DNA from: Gemmatimonadales bacterium
Lineage (GTDB): Bacteria > Gemmatimonadota > Gemmatimonadetes > Palauibacterales > Palauibacteraceae
DNA: 64,000 nt
Reading direction: 5' to 3'
Assembly (NCBI GenBank): GCA_009840115.1
Contig: VXOJ01000007.1
Location: forward strand, 1 to 64,000
Part shown: positions 51,640 through 59,964 of the stretch, piece after piece
Layout: each line of letters opens with the position of its first letter
How positions within the stretch are numbered: the stretch's first letter is position 1
Notes under the pieces: model-generated
The model's database searches: none
The model's input: the letters and a program-made list of their open reading frames with translations, nothing else
What the model was told of the DNA's origin: nothing
Program-made: the position numbers and the translations under genes

Positions 51640-53099
51640 TGTCGGGCCAGCCGGGGGCAAAGGGCGGGCGCGAGGAACTCGGGCGAGGGATCCGGCTCCG
51701 GTCGCTCTTCTCGCTCGCCTTCGGCACCATCATCGGCGTCGGCTGGATCACGGTCATGGGGGCGTGGCTGAGCGGCGCCGGCGCGGTCGGGGCCATCATC
51801 GCGTTCGTGCTCGGCGGCCTCGGCATTCTCGCGATCGGGCTCTGCTACTCGGAGATGGCGGCCGCGTACCCGGTCACCGGCGGCGAGGTCGCGTACGTGT
51901 TCGAGGCGTGGGGAGCGCGCTGGAGTTTCGCCGCCGCGTGGTTCCTCGCCTTCTCCTACATCTTCACGACCTCCTTCGAGGCGATCTCCGTGGAATGGGT
52001 CGTGTCGGCTCTCGTCCCGGGGTTCGGCGGTCCGGTCATCTACACGCTGCTGGGGCAGGAGGTGCGGCTGTGGAGCCTCGCCCTCGGACTCGCCGTGATG
52101 GCCGCGATCACGTTCATCAACTACCGCGGCGGAAAGACGGCCGCCTGGTTCCAGGACCTGATGACGGCCGGACTCATCATCCTCACCCTCATCTTCGTCG
52201 TCGCGGGGGTCGTGGGCGGCAGCGTCGCGAACCTGGAGCCCATGTTCAGCGGGACGACGCCGGGGGCGGCCCTCGTCGGCGTGGGCATCGTGCTCGGGAC
52301 CGCCGCGTTCTGGTTCGCCGGCTTCGACACGATTCCCCAGGCGATGGAGGAGGTGGAGGAGGGCGCGAAGCTGCGGCTCCTGCCCCGCGTCATGGGTGCC
52401 TCGATCCTGTTCGCGCTCGTCTTCTACTGTCTCGTGATTCTGGCGACGGCCATGAGCATGCCCCGCGCGGAACTGCTCGCCTCCGAGCTTCCGGCCGCGG
52501 CGGCGATCGAGGCCGCGCTCGGCTCGCCGTTCCTGGGCCGGATCGTGCTGTTCGCCGGACTCTGCGGACTCATCACGACGTGGAACGCGATCTTCTTCGC
52601 CTCCACGCGGATCGTCTTCGCCATGGCTCGCGCGCACATGATCCCCCACCGCCTCGCCAGGGTGCACGACCGCTACGGCTCGCCGTCCGCCGCGGTCATC
52701 TTCGTGGCCGTCATGGGGAGCGTCGGGGCGCTGTTCGGCCGCAACGCCATCCTCGTCATCGTCGGAGGCGCCGCGATCTCGGCCATGATCGTCTTCCTCG
52801 TCGTCGTGCTGGGCGTCCTGCGGCTGCGGAAGACGCGCCCCGACCATCCACGTCCCTACACCGTGCCCGGCGGCCGGGGCTTCCTGGTTCTCAGTGCCGT
52901 CATCGCGCTGGGGCTGCTCGGAGCTTCGATCTGGGAACCCTTCCATGGCGCGGGCGGCCGGATCCCCGCCGAGTGGATCGTCCTCGTCGTCTGGGCGGCG
53001 CTGGGGCTCGTCTTCTACCGCGCCGCCGCGCCCCTCCGCCGCGAGGTGAGCGACAGGAGGCTCCGCTGGCTCATCCTCAGCGACGAGGAGCCGGAATGA
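51639..53099 (+). CDS. APC-family amino-acid/organocation permease
   Basis: A 486-aa protein with about 12 transmembrane helices. Helix 1 reads LFSLAFGTIIGVGWITVMGAWL (APC unwound-helix motif), followed by GLCYSEMAAAYPVTGGEVAYVFEAWG and FAGFDTIPQAMEEVEEG in helix 6. GTG 51,639 overlaps the BKACE stop by one base, and its own stop overlaps the class V PLP enzyme. It probably imports the substrate used by this three-gene unit. Confidence 0.88.
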   Translation: MSGQPGAKGGREELGRGIRLRSLFSLAFGTIIGVGWITVMGAWLSGAGAVGAIIAFVLGGLGILAIGLCYSEMAAAYPVTGGEVAYVFEAWGARWSFAAAWFLAFSYIFTTSFEAISVEWVVSALVPGFGGPVIYTLLGQEVRLWSLALGLAVMAAITFINYRGGKTAAWFQDLMTAGLIILTLIFVVAGVVGGSVANLEPMFSGTTPGAALVGVGIVLGTAAFWFAGFDTIPQAMEEVEEGAKLRLLPRVMGASILFALVFYCLVILATAMSMPRAELLASELPAAAAIEAALGSPFLGRIVLFAGLCGLITTWNAIFFASTRIVFAMARAHMIPHRLARVHDRYGSPSAAVIFVAVMGSVGALFGRNAILVIVGGAAISAMIVFLVVVLGVLRLRKTRPDHPRPYTVPGGRGFLVLSAVIALGLLGASIWEPFHGAGGRIPAEWIVLVVWAALGLVFYRAAAPLRREVSDRRLRWLILSDEEPE

Positions 53100-54388
53100 A
53101 CACGAGTCGACGCCACTTCCTCCGCCGGTCCGCGAGCGCGCTGGCGCTGGCCCCGATCGTGCCCGTCGGGCGGCTCGCCCTGGCCGATCCGGCTTCCCGG
53201 CCCGCTGATTCGAGTCGCCCGCAGGAAGCCTGGGTGGCCCGCGCGCGCGCCGAGATCCCCGCCTCGACGGAGAGCCTTTATTTCCAGACGGGCGGGATCG
53301 GCCCCGCTCCGAACGCCGTCATCGACCACGTCCATGAACGGCTCGCCTTCCAGAACCGGAGTCCGGCCGAGCCCCGCATCTCGGACGAGATGGCGCGGAT
53401 CGAGCCCGACCTGCGGGCGCAGTTGGGGCGCGTATTCGGGGCCGAGACGGAGGAAGTCGCGCTCACGCACAGCACCTCCGAGGGGATCTCCATCCTCGCC
53501 TGGAGCCTGAACTGGGAGCCGGGCGACGAGGTCGTGATCTCCAACACGGAACACCCCGCCAACGTCGTCCCGTGGTACGTCCTGCGGGACCGGTTCGGGA
53601 TCGCGATCCGCGAGATCGACCTGAGCCCCGGCACCGGACTCATCGACGAGGTTCGCGGCCAACTCTCCGACCGCACGCGGATGGTGAGTATCAGTCACGT
53701 GTCGCGGAACAACGGGCGGACGCTGCGGACCGACGAGTCCGCCGAACTGGGCGACCTGCTGCGCTCCCGCGGCGTGCGCTACCACCTCGACGGCGCACAG
53801 GGCCCCGGCTGCGTCGCGACCGACTTCCGCGCGCTCGGCTGCGACGGCTATTCGACCTGCGGCCACAAGTGGCTGCTCGGCCCAAAGGGCACCGGCGCGC
53901 TCTTCGTGCGTCACGAAATGCTGGACGACGTGCAGCTCAGCTGGGCCGGTTCCCACAGCCACGCGACGATGGACTACGAGGGTGCCTACACCCTGCTCCC
54001 CAGCGCCGCGAGGTACGAGTTCGGCACTCGAGCGCTGGCGGACTTCGCCGGCTTCGCCCGCGCGGTGGCGTGGATGGAGGATGTCGGCCTGGAGAGGATC
54101 GAGGGCCGGATTCAGTCGCTCGTCGACCACGCGATCGAGATTGTCGACCGCACGGAAGGGCTGGACGTGTCGTCTCCGCGGGCGCGCCCGGACCGCTCGG
54201 GCGTGTTCGTCGTGCAACTCCCGGAGGGGTGCGACGCCACGCAGCTCTACAGCGACTTGCGCGAAGACGAAGAGATCCTCGCCTCTCCCGTCCGGGAGGA
54301 GCGCGACTTCCGGCTATCCATCCACTTCTTCAACACCCGCGACGAGATCGACACCGCGATCGCGGCCATCGTGGAGCGCTGCCGATAG
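53096..54388 (+). CDS. Tat-exported class V aminotransferase-fold PLP enzyme
   Basis: A 430-aa protein with a twin-arginine signal (TSRRHFLRRSASALALAPIVPVG-type) and a class V PLP fold. Substrate/PLP motifs include ALTHSTSEGISILAWSL, NTEHPANVVPWYVL, VSRNNGRTL and the Schiff-base Lys in YSTCGHKWLLGPKGTGALF. It resembles isopenicillin-N epimerase/cysteine desulfurase-like enzymes. Export suggests that it folds with PLP in the cytoplasm and works in the periplasm. It overlaps the permease gene (ATGA). The reaction is unknown. Confidence 0.85.
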   Translation: MNTSRRHFLRRSASALALAPIVPVGRLALADPASRPADSSRPQEAWVARARAEIPASTESLYFQTGGIGPAPNAVIDHVHERLAFQNRSPAEPRISDEMARIEPDLRAQLGRVFGAETEEVALTHSTSEGISILAWSLNWEPGDEVVISNTEHPANVVPWYVLRDRFGIAIREIDLSPGTGLIDEVRGQLSDRTRMVSISHVSRNNGRTLRTDESAELGDLLRSRGVRYHLDGAQGPGCVATDFRALGCDGYSTCGHKWLLGPKGTGALFVRHEMLDDVQLSWAGSHSHATMDYEGAYTLLPSAARYEFGTRALADFAGFARAVAWMEDVGLERIEGRIQSLVDHAIEIVDRTEGLDVSSPRARPDRSGVFVVQLPEGCDATQLYSDLREDEEILASPVREERDFRLSIHFFNTRDEIDTAIAAIVERCR

Positions 54389-54397
54389 GGAGGGGCC

Positions 54398-55666
54398 TTA
54401 CACCACCCGTCTCGGGAGCCGCGGATTCATGGACTGGATGATGCCGAGGAAGCCGCGGCCCGTCCGCTCGGCGACGGTGTGGGGAAGCACGGATGGATGG
54501 TCGGGGCCGATGAGGGTCGCGACATCGCCGACCTCGACCGTCTTCTCCGGACCGATGTCGAGAATCGTGTGCGCGGAGTTGACGCCTCCGGCGACCGGAT
54601 ACAGACGGCCGTTGATCAGCACCTCGCAGGTCCCGTTTGCTTCGGACGGATAGCCGTCGGTGCGGCCGACCGGCAGCAGTGCGACCCAGGTCGCCCGGTC
54701 GGCGGTGAAGGTGTGACGGAAGCCCGCGCCGTCGCCCGGCTCCAGGCGTTCGACCCGCACCACGCGCGCGTTCATGCGAAACACGGGCCTGAGGTCGGCC
54801 ATCTCCCGGGCGCCCTCGCCGCCGGAAAGGTGGTTCCCGAACAGTGCGTTCCCGGGACGCACCATGTCGTAGTGCGCCTCGGGCAAGTTGAACAGCTCGA
54901 AGGAGGGTGAAGCGTGGAGGGTGCCGAGGGGAAGGTTCTTCCCGCGGGCCCAGGCGAGGAGTTCCTCGAAGCGCGCGAGCTGCTCCCGATTGAAGTCGAG
55001 ATCGTGAATGAACATGGTGTAGGTGCCGTTCACGTCGACGTATTCGCTCTGCACCAGCTCCTCGATCCAGCCGCGGGCGCGGGTGTACGGCATCCCCTCC
55101 CGGTTCATCCCCGTATCGATGAAGAGCTGGACGGGCACGGGACGGCCGAGTCGCCTGGACACGCTCCGCAGCCGCGCGGGCGCATCGTCCAGCCACACGG
55201 ACGGGAGCACGTCGCGCCTCGCCAGCTCCTCGATCTCGGCCTCGGATCCCTCGGCCATGACCACGATCGGCTTGGTCACGCCCGCCTCCCGCATGGCGAG
55301 CGCCTCCTCGGCGCGCACGGCGGCGATGCCGCCCACCTCGGGCATCCCGGCGAGGAGCGGCCCGACCGCACGATCCCCCAGGCCGTAGGCGTTGTTCTTC
55401 ACGACCGCGAGGATGGGGCGGCCGCCCGCCAGCCGCGCGGCCTCGCGGACGTTGTGGGCCCAGGCGGCGCGGTCGAGTTCGATCCACGGATCGAAGCGAT
55501 CGGGAGTCCAGGTGCGGTCCGTGGCTGCACCGGCAGACAGCAGGCCGGCCCCCGTACTGCGCGTCCTCCCGGCGGTTGCGCAGCCGGAGGTCGCGGCGAG
55601 GCCCAGGGCGGCACCGGTCAGGTGGAGAAAGCGGCGGCGCGGGAGCGGTGATGACGGGCGATCCAT
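54398..55666 (-). CDS. Tat/lipoprotein-type alanine racemase-fold protein lacking catalytic tyrosines
   Basis: A 422-aa protein with signal LPRRRFLHLTGAALGLAATS then Gly-Cys (possible lipobox, Cys29), an alanine racemase N-terminal barrel with PLP Lys90 (ILAVVKNNAYGLGD) and a C-terminal beta domain. Aligned without gaps to canonical enzymes, the VSYG tyrosine (Tyr265 of the Geobacillus enzyme) is Phe316 (DGAGFRHTF), the GYADG tyrosine is Arg335 (GRTDGYP) and the MD motif is Ala-His. Two-base racemization as in alanine racemase is therefore unlikely. GGAGGG precedes ATG 55,666. It converges on the class V PLP gene. Confidence 0.82.
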   Translation of the reverse strand: MDRPSSPLPRRRFLHLTGAALGLAATSGCATAGRTRSTGAGLLSAGAATDRTWTPDRFDPWIELDRAAWAHNVREAARLAGGRPILAVVKNNAYGLGDRAVGPLLAGMPEVGGIAAVRAEEALAMREAGVTKPIVVMAEGSEAEIEELARRDVLPSVWLDDAPARLRSVSRRLGRPVPVQLFIDTGMNREGMPYTRARGWIEELVQSEYVDVNGTYTMFIHDLDFNREQLARFEELLAWARGKNLPLGTLHASPSFELFNLPEAHYDMVRPGNALFGNHLSGGEGAREMADLRPVFRMNARVVRVERLEPGDGAGFRHTFTADRATWVALLPVGRTDGYPSEANGTCEVLINGRLYPVAGGVNSAHTILDIGPEKTVEVGDVATLIGPDHPSVLPHTVAERTGRGFLGIIQSMNPRLPRRVV

Positions 55667-55746
55667 TGGGCCCTCCGGGCTTAGCGGGGCAATACAGACT
55701 GCGCTTGGCGTTGCCTTCATTTTCCTGAAGACACTACGCTTCCGCC

Positions 55747-55818
55747 ATGAACACCATCAACATCTCGCCCTGCTTCGAGACGTTGCGCGCCCGAGTTCAC
55801 CGACACGCCGAGGAGTGA
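55747..55818 (+). CDS. Possible 23-aa leader peptide upstream of the DAACS symporter
   Basis: An ATG-started frame of 24 codons (MNTINISPCFETLRARVHRH..EE, stop TGA) ends 11 bases before the symporter ATG, in the otherwise empty 55,667-55,829 gap. GGGG-rich sequence does not precede its ATG; CGCTTCCGCC lies just upstream. It could be a coupling leader or a chance frame. Confidence 0.25.
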   Translation: MNTINISPCFETLRARVHRHAEE

Positions 55819-55829
55819 CGCCGGGGGTC

Positions 55830-57017
55830 ATGCGCAGGGTTCCGACGTATGTGTGGACCCTGCTGGCGCTGGTGGCGGGCCTGGCCGCCGGCGGGTCCCT
55901 CCCCGTGCCGCTGGCGCCGGTGGCCGACGCCACGGGCACGCTTATCGCCTGGGTTGTCGCCGTCGTGCCGCTGCTGATCCTCGCGGCCCTCAGCCCGGCC
56001 ATCGCGACCCTGATTCGTCGCGGGCTTGCCGGGCGCTTCGCCGGCGCGGTCGTCCTCTGGTACGTCTTCACGTCGACGGTCGCCGGGCTCATCGCCGTCG
56101 TGACTTCCGCCACGATCTTTCGCATCCCGCTGACCACCGGGGACCGGGGGGTGTGGACCGAAGCCGCGGCCATGCTGCGGAGCCTCGGCGACGGCGGGGC
56201 CTCCTGGCCGCTGCTCGCGATCCTCGCCGGAGTCCTGCTCGGAGCCTTCGGCGCCCGGCACGATCCGACCTACCGCGTACTTCGACGAGTCGCCGACTCG
56301 ATCGAGAAGGCGGGCGGCAAGCTGGCCTACGTCATGCTCCCGCTCATCCTCGCCTTCGGGATCACGCTGGGCGTGCGCTTCGGCGCGAGCCTGGGGCTCT
56401 CCCACTATCTGACGATGGCCGCCTACACCGGCGCCCTCGTCCTCATCTGGTGGGCGTTCTACACGTTCGTGCTCGTGCGGAGGGTCGGACGCCGGCCGGT
56501 GGGGCCCGTCCTGAGCGGGTACTACGTGCCCACCGCGGTCTTCGCCGCGGGCACGTGTTCCTCGCTGGCGACGCTCCCCGTCAACCTCGGGAACGCGAAG
56601 AAGGTCGGTGTCCGCGACGAGGTGGCCGACTTCGTCCTCCCGTTCGGCGCCGTCGCGAACCTGGACGCGAGCGCGCTGGCCTACGTCGCGTACGGACCCT
56701 TCGTCGTCAGCTACGTGTTCGGCCTGGAATTGAGCTGGATGATGATGCTCGCCGCGTGGCCCGCCGTCGTCCTGTTCACGATCGCGGCTCCCGGGCTCCC
56801 GGCCGGGATGGGGACGGCGCTGTGGAGCGCGACGCTGTTCGCGAGCATGCTGGGACTGGAAGGTCAGGCTCAGGGCGAGTTCATCGCGAGCTGGATCGCG
56901 CTCTCCGGCGGCATCCCCGACATGCTGCGCACGGCGACCAACACGACCGGAGATGGCTACACCGCGATCATCTTCGACGGCCGCTTCGATGAGTTCTTCG
57001 CGAGGGACCGTGGCTGA
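55830..57017 (+). CDS. DAACS-family dicarboxylate/amino-acid:cation symporter
   Basis: A 395-aa membrane protein with the glutamate-transporter fold. The signature hairpin and helix 7-8 region reads AGTCSSLATLPVNLGNAKKVGV then DFVLPFGAVANLDASALAYVAY (canonical SSxATLP and PLGATxNxDGxA); the second hairpin includes GLPAGMG. These bind amino acids or C4-dicarboxylates with Na+. It begins at ATG 55,830 after GGGGG and is followed by the M29/NicX-like pair. Confidence 0.85.
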   Translation: MRRVPTYVWTLLALVAGLAAGGSLPVPLAPVADATGTLIAWVVAVVPLLILAALSPAIATLIRRGLAGRFAGAVVLWYVFTSTVAGLIAVVTSATIFRIPLTTGDRGVWTEAAAMLRSLGDGGASWPLLAILAGVLLGAFGARHDPTYRVLRRVADSIEKAGGKLAYVMLPLILAFGITLGVRFGASLGLSHYLTMAAYTGALVLIWWAFYTFVLVRRVGRRPVGPVLSGYYVPTAVFAAGTCSSLATLPVNLGNAKKVGVRDEVADFVLPFGAVANLDASALAYVAYGPFVVSYVFGLELSWMMMLAAWPAVVLFTIAAPGLPAGMGTALWSATLFASMLGLEGQAQGEFIASWIALSGGIPDMLRTATNTTGDGYTAIIFDGRFDEFFARDRG

Positions 57018-57039
57018 CGGGGCCGTGGCTGAGGCGGGG

Positions 57040-58002
57040 ATGGATCTCTCGCCCGGCGCGCGGCGGCTCGTGCACGTGAACGGACGGGTGCGACCGGGTG
57101 AAGTCGTCGTGATCGTGGCGGACCCGACGATGGGGCGGTACGCGGATGCCGTGGCCACGGCCGCCCGCGACGCCGGCGCCGACGTCACCGTGTGCATTAT
57201 TCCCATGCGGGACCAGGACGGGCAGGAGCCGCCCCCTCCGGTCGCCCGGGCCATGGCCGAGGCCGCCGTGATTTTCTCCCCCGTGCGCATCTCGATCACC
57301 CACACGCGCGCGATGCGGGCCGCCCTCGAGGCGGGCGCGCGCGTCTGCATGATGACGGCGTACACCGACGCGATCATGACCAGCCCCGCCCTGCTCGAGA
57401 CCGACTTCGAGGCGCAGGCCGATGTCTGCCGCCGCCTCGGCGCGGCGTTCACGGAAGGCGAGTCCGTGCGGCTCACTTCACCCCGCGGCACGGATCTCCG
57501 CTTCGGGATCGCAGGTCGCGTCGCGAACGTGCTGACCAACATCCCCGATCCCGGAGAACTCGCTCCCGTCCCCGACATCGAGGTCAACGTCGTGCCGGTG
57601 ACCGGTTCGGCCGAGGGCACGCTCATCTTCGATGCCTCGGTCCCCTACCTCGGCATCGGCATCCTGGAGGAGCCCATCGTCTGCTCCGTGCGCGAAGGCG
57701 CCATCGTGGAGATGGCCGGCGGTCCGCAGGCCGATTTCCTGCGCGAGCACCTGGAATCCTTCGGGGATCCGCACTGCTTCAACGTCGCGGAACTCGGCGT
57801 CGGCCTGAACCCGAACGCCCGCCTCACCGGAGAGATGCTCGAGGACGAGGGCGTCATGGGCACGATCCACATCGGCATCGGAACGAGCCATACCCTCGGA
57901 GGCGAGATCGTGGCCCCGACCCACTACGACCTGCTGATGTGGGAACCGACCATCACCGTCGACGGGCGCGTCGTCCAGCGCGCCAAGCAGGTTCTGGCAT
58001 GA
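57040..58002 (+). CDS. M29-like metalloprotein (aminopeptidase / 2,5-dihydroxypyridine dioxygenase family), copy 1
   Basis: A 320-aa protein of the M29-like superfamily, which includes aminopeptidase T and the NicX dioxygenase. N-terminal Rossmann-like half (VVVIVADPTMGRYADAV), metal-binding C-terminal half with EVNVVPVTGSAEGTLIFDAS, ELGVGLNPNARLTGEMLEDEG, GTIHIGIGTS and the HxD of PTHYDLLM. The candidate metal ligands (two His and the HxD Asp) fit NicX; the Glu set of true M29 peptidases is less clear. Start uncertain (GTG 57,010 or ATG 57,040). It overlaps its paralogue by 4 bases. Confidence 0.8.
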   Translation: MDLSPGARRLVHVNGRVRPGEVVVIVADPTMGRYADAVATAARDAGADVTVCIIPMRDQDGQEPPPPVARAMAEAAVIFSPVRISITHTRAMRAALEAGARVCMMTAYTDAIMTSPALLETDFEAQADVCRRLGAAFTEGESVRLTSPRGTDLRFGIAGRVANVLTNIPDPGELAPVPDIEVNVVPVTGSAEGTLIFDASVPYLGIGILEEPIVCSVREGAIVEMAGGPQADFLREHLESFGDPHCFNVAELGVGLNPNARLTGEMLEDEGVMGTIHIGIGTSHTLGGEIVAPTHYDLLMWEPTITVDGRVVQRAKQVLA

Positions 58003-58961
58003 GACGAGGCGCGGAGATCCTGGTGCGGACCTGCGCCAACGTGCGGCCCGCTGAGGACGTGGTCATCGTCACGGATCCGGAGCGGATGGCGATCGCGCGG
58101 GCCGTCGCCGACGCTGCGCTAGAGGCCGGCGCCGTCGCGAGTATCGTCGTCCCGCCCGAGCGGTCGATCGATAACGAGGAGCCGGGACCCGCGGTGGCCG
58201 CGGCGCTCTCGGCCGCCGACGTCGCCTTCCTGCCCGTGACGCTGGCGCTGGCGCACACCCGCGCGGTCCGCGAGGCCATAGCCGCCGGAGCCCGAGTTCT
58301 CTCCATGACCGCGTTCACCGAGCGGATGATGCGCGAGGGCGGGCTGTTCACGGACTTCCGAGCGCGCAAGCCGCTGTGCGACGCCATCGCGGCGAAGCTC
58401 ACGGCTGGCGAGCGCCTGCGGGTGACGAACCCCGCCGGCACCGATCTCACCATGAGCCTCGAAGGCGTCGCCGGGAACAGCCACGCCTGCCTGCTGGACG
58501 GCCCCGGCTTCTCGGCCGTCCCCAACATCGAAGCGAACTGCGCTCCGGCACAGGGCACCGCCGAAGGCGTGTTCGTGTGCGATGGGAGCATCCCGTACTA
58601 CGGCGTGGGCCCGATCCGCGAACCCGTGACGTTCCGCGTCTCGAAGGGCTTCGTCACCGACATCGAGGGCGGCGACCAGGCCGACTTCCTCGCGGACCTG
58701 CTGGCCAGACAGGACGACCCCTGGGTTTACAACCTCGCCCAGTTCGCCTTCGGCCTGAATCCCGCCTGCACCGAGTTCACCGGCGAGATGCTCAACGACG
58801 AGGGCGTGAACGGCACCGTCCACATCGGCATCGGCACCTCCGCCAACCTCGGCGGCACCGTCTCCGCCAAAACCCATTTCGACGCCGTCAACCGCACGCC
58901 CACGGTCTGGATCGACGACGAACTCGTCCTCTGCGGGGGAAAGATCCCGGCCGACCGCTGA
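57999..58961 (+). CDS. M29-like metalloprotein (aminopeptidase / 2,5-dihydroxypyridine dioxygenase family), copy 2
   Basis: A paralogue of the same length (320 aa). Motifs align: VVIVTDPERMAIARAV, PNIEANCAPAQGTAEGVFVCDGS, FAFGLNPACTEFTGEMLNDEG, GTVHIGIGTSANLGG and HxD in KTHFDAVNRTPTVWIDDE. Sharing of the gene junction with copy 1 (ATGA) points to a two-subunit enzyme or two consecutive activities. Either a peptidase or a ring-cleaving dioxygenase is possible. Confidence 0.8.
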   Translation: MRRGAEILVRTCANVRPAEDVVIVTDPERMAIARAVADAALEAGAVASIVVPPERSIDNEEPGPAVAAALSAADVAFLPVTLALAHTRAVREAIAAGARVLSMTAFTERMMREGGLFTDFRARKPLCDAIAAKLTAGERLRVTNPAGTDLTMSLEGVAGNSHACLLDGPGFSAVPNIEANCAPAQGTAEGVFVCDGSIPYYGVGPIREPVTFRVSKGFVTDIEGGDQADFLADLLARQDDPWVYNLAQFAFGLNPACTEFTGEMLNDEGVNGTVHIGIGTSANLGGTVSAKTHFDAVNRTPTVWIDDELVLCGGKIPADR

Positions 58962-58973
58962 ACGGACGAGGGC

Positions 58974-59912
58974 TCAGAAGTCCTGAACCAGTTCCCGCAT
59001 GCGGCGCTTGGTGGCCTCGTCCGGCAGGCGGCCGAAGGCAGCGCCGATGTTCTCCGCCATGTGATCCGGATTCGTCGTCTCCGTGAGGGCGCACGTCACG
59101 GCGGGATGGGCGAGGATGTACTTGAGGGAGAACTGCGCCCAGCTCGCGCAGTCGAACTCGGCCGCCCATTCGGGCAGCTCGTGTCCGCTCACGCGGGGGA
59201 AGTAGGTACCGTTCATGAACGGACGGTTGATGAGGACGGCGAGCCCGAGATCCTGCGCGAGCGGCAGGAGACGATCCTCCGCGTTCGGTTCCATCACCGA
59301 GTAGTTGACCTGCACGAAGTCGAGGGGCTGCGTCCGCATGAACGACTCGAACGCCTCGTGCTGGGGGATGCTGGACGTGGTGACGCCGATGTAGCGCGCC
59401 TCGCCCGAGTCCTTCCAGCGGAGCACGTTGGGCCAGTGCACCTCCAGGTCGCGCATGCTCTCGACCTCGAGCAGGTCCAGGGTGCGGCTGCCGACGAGCC
59501 GCTGGTTCTGCCGCATCTGTTCGATGCCCGAGGCTTCCCCGTCCGTGTTGATCTTCGTCGCGACGAAGAGGCGGCCGCTGAACTCCGGCGCCGTCAGGAC
59601 CGTGCCGAACTCCGCGTCGATCTCCGGCGTGCGCGGCGAGGTATCGACGACGCGGCCCCCATGCTCGAGGAGCATGCGGATCACGTTCGCCACGGGCTCC
59701 GTCCCTTCGGTCGGGATCTCGAGCACGGGCTTCGAGGAGCCGAAGCCCACGATGGGCAGCGTCTCCTCCGTTCCCGGGATGGGGCGCGTGGGAAGCGTCT
59801 CCTGGACCGGGGGCGTGCTCCCGAACAGGGCGCGCGGGGCAGCCAGCACGGCGCCGGCCCCCGCCAGGCAAGACAGGAAGTCGCGGCGTGTCGTATCGCC
59901 CGGACTCTTCAT
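58974..59912 (-). CDS. Tat-exported aldo/keto reductase-fold protein without the catalytic Tyr/His
   Basis: A 312-aa protein with Tat signal TTRRDFLSCLAGAGAVLAA and an aldo/keto reductase barrel (LPIVGFGSSKP, VVDTSPRTPEIDAEFG, RLFVATKINTDG, RYIGVTTSS, VQVNYSVMEPNAEDRLLPLA). Of the AKR tetrad, Asp90 and Lys120 are kept, but the Tyr position is Thr95 and the His position is Glu152. Similar exported AKR-like proteins may have another reaction or none. GGAGAG precedes the ATG. It follows the hydroxylase-like gene by 52 bases on the same strand. Confidence 0.82.
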   Translation of the reverse strand: MKSPGDTTRRDFLSCLAGAGAVLAAPRALFGSTPPVQETLPTRPIPGTEETLPIVGFGSSKPVLEIPTEGTEPVANVIRMLLEHGGRVVDTSPRTPEIDAEFGTVLTAPEFSGRLFVATKINTDGEASGIEQMRQNQRLVGSRTLDLLEVESMRDLEVHWPNVLRWKDSGEARYIGVTTSSIPQHEAFESFMRTQPLDFVQVNYSVMEPNAEDRLLPLAQDLGLAVLINRPFMNGTYFPRVSGHELPEWAAEFDCASWAQFSLKYILAHPAVTCALTETTNPDHMAENIGAAFGRLPDEATKRRMRELVQDF

Positions 59913-59964
59913 GAGACTCTCCTTCGGCATGGTATTGGTCCGTGCATTGGGCTGACCCGGGTTC

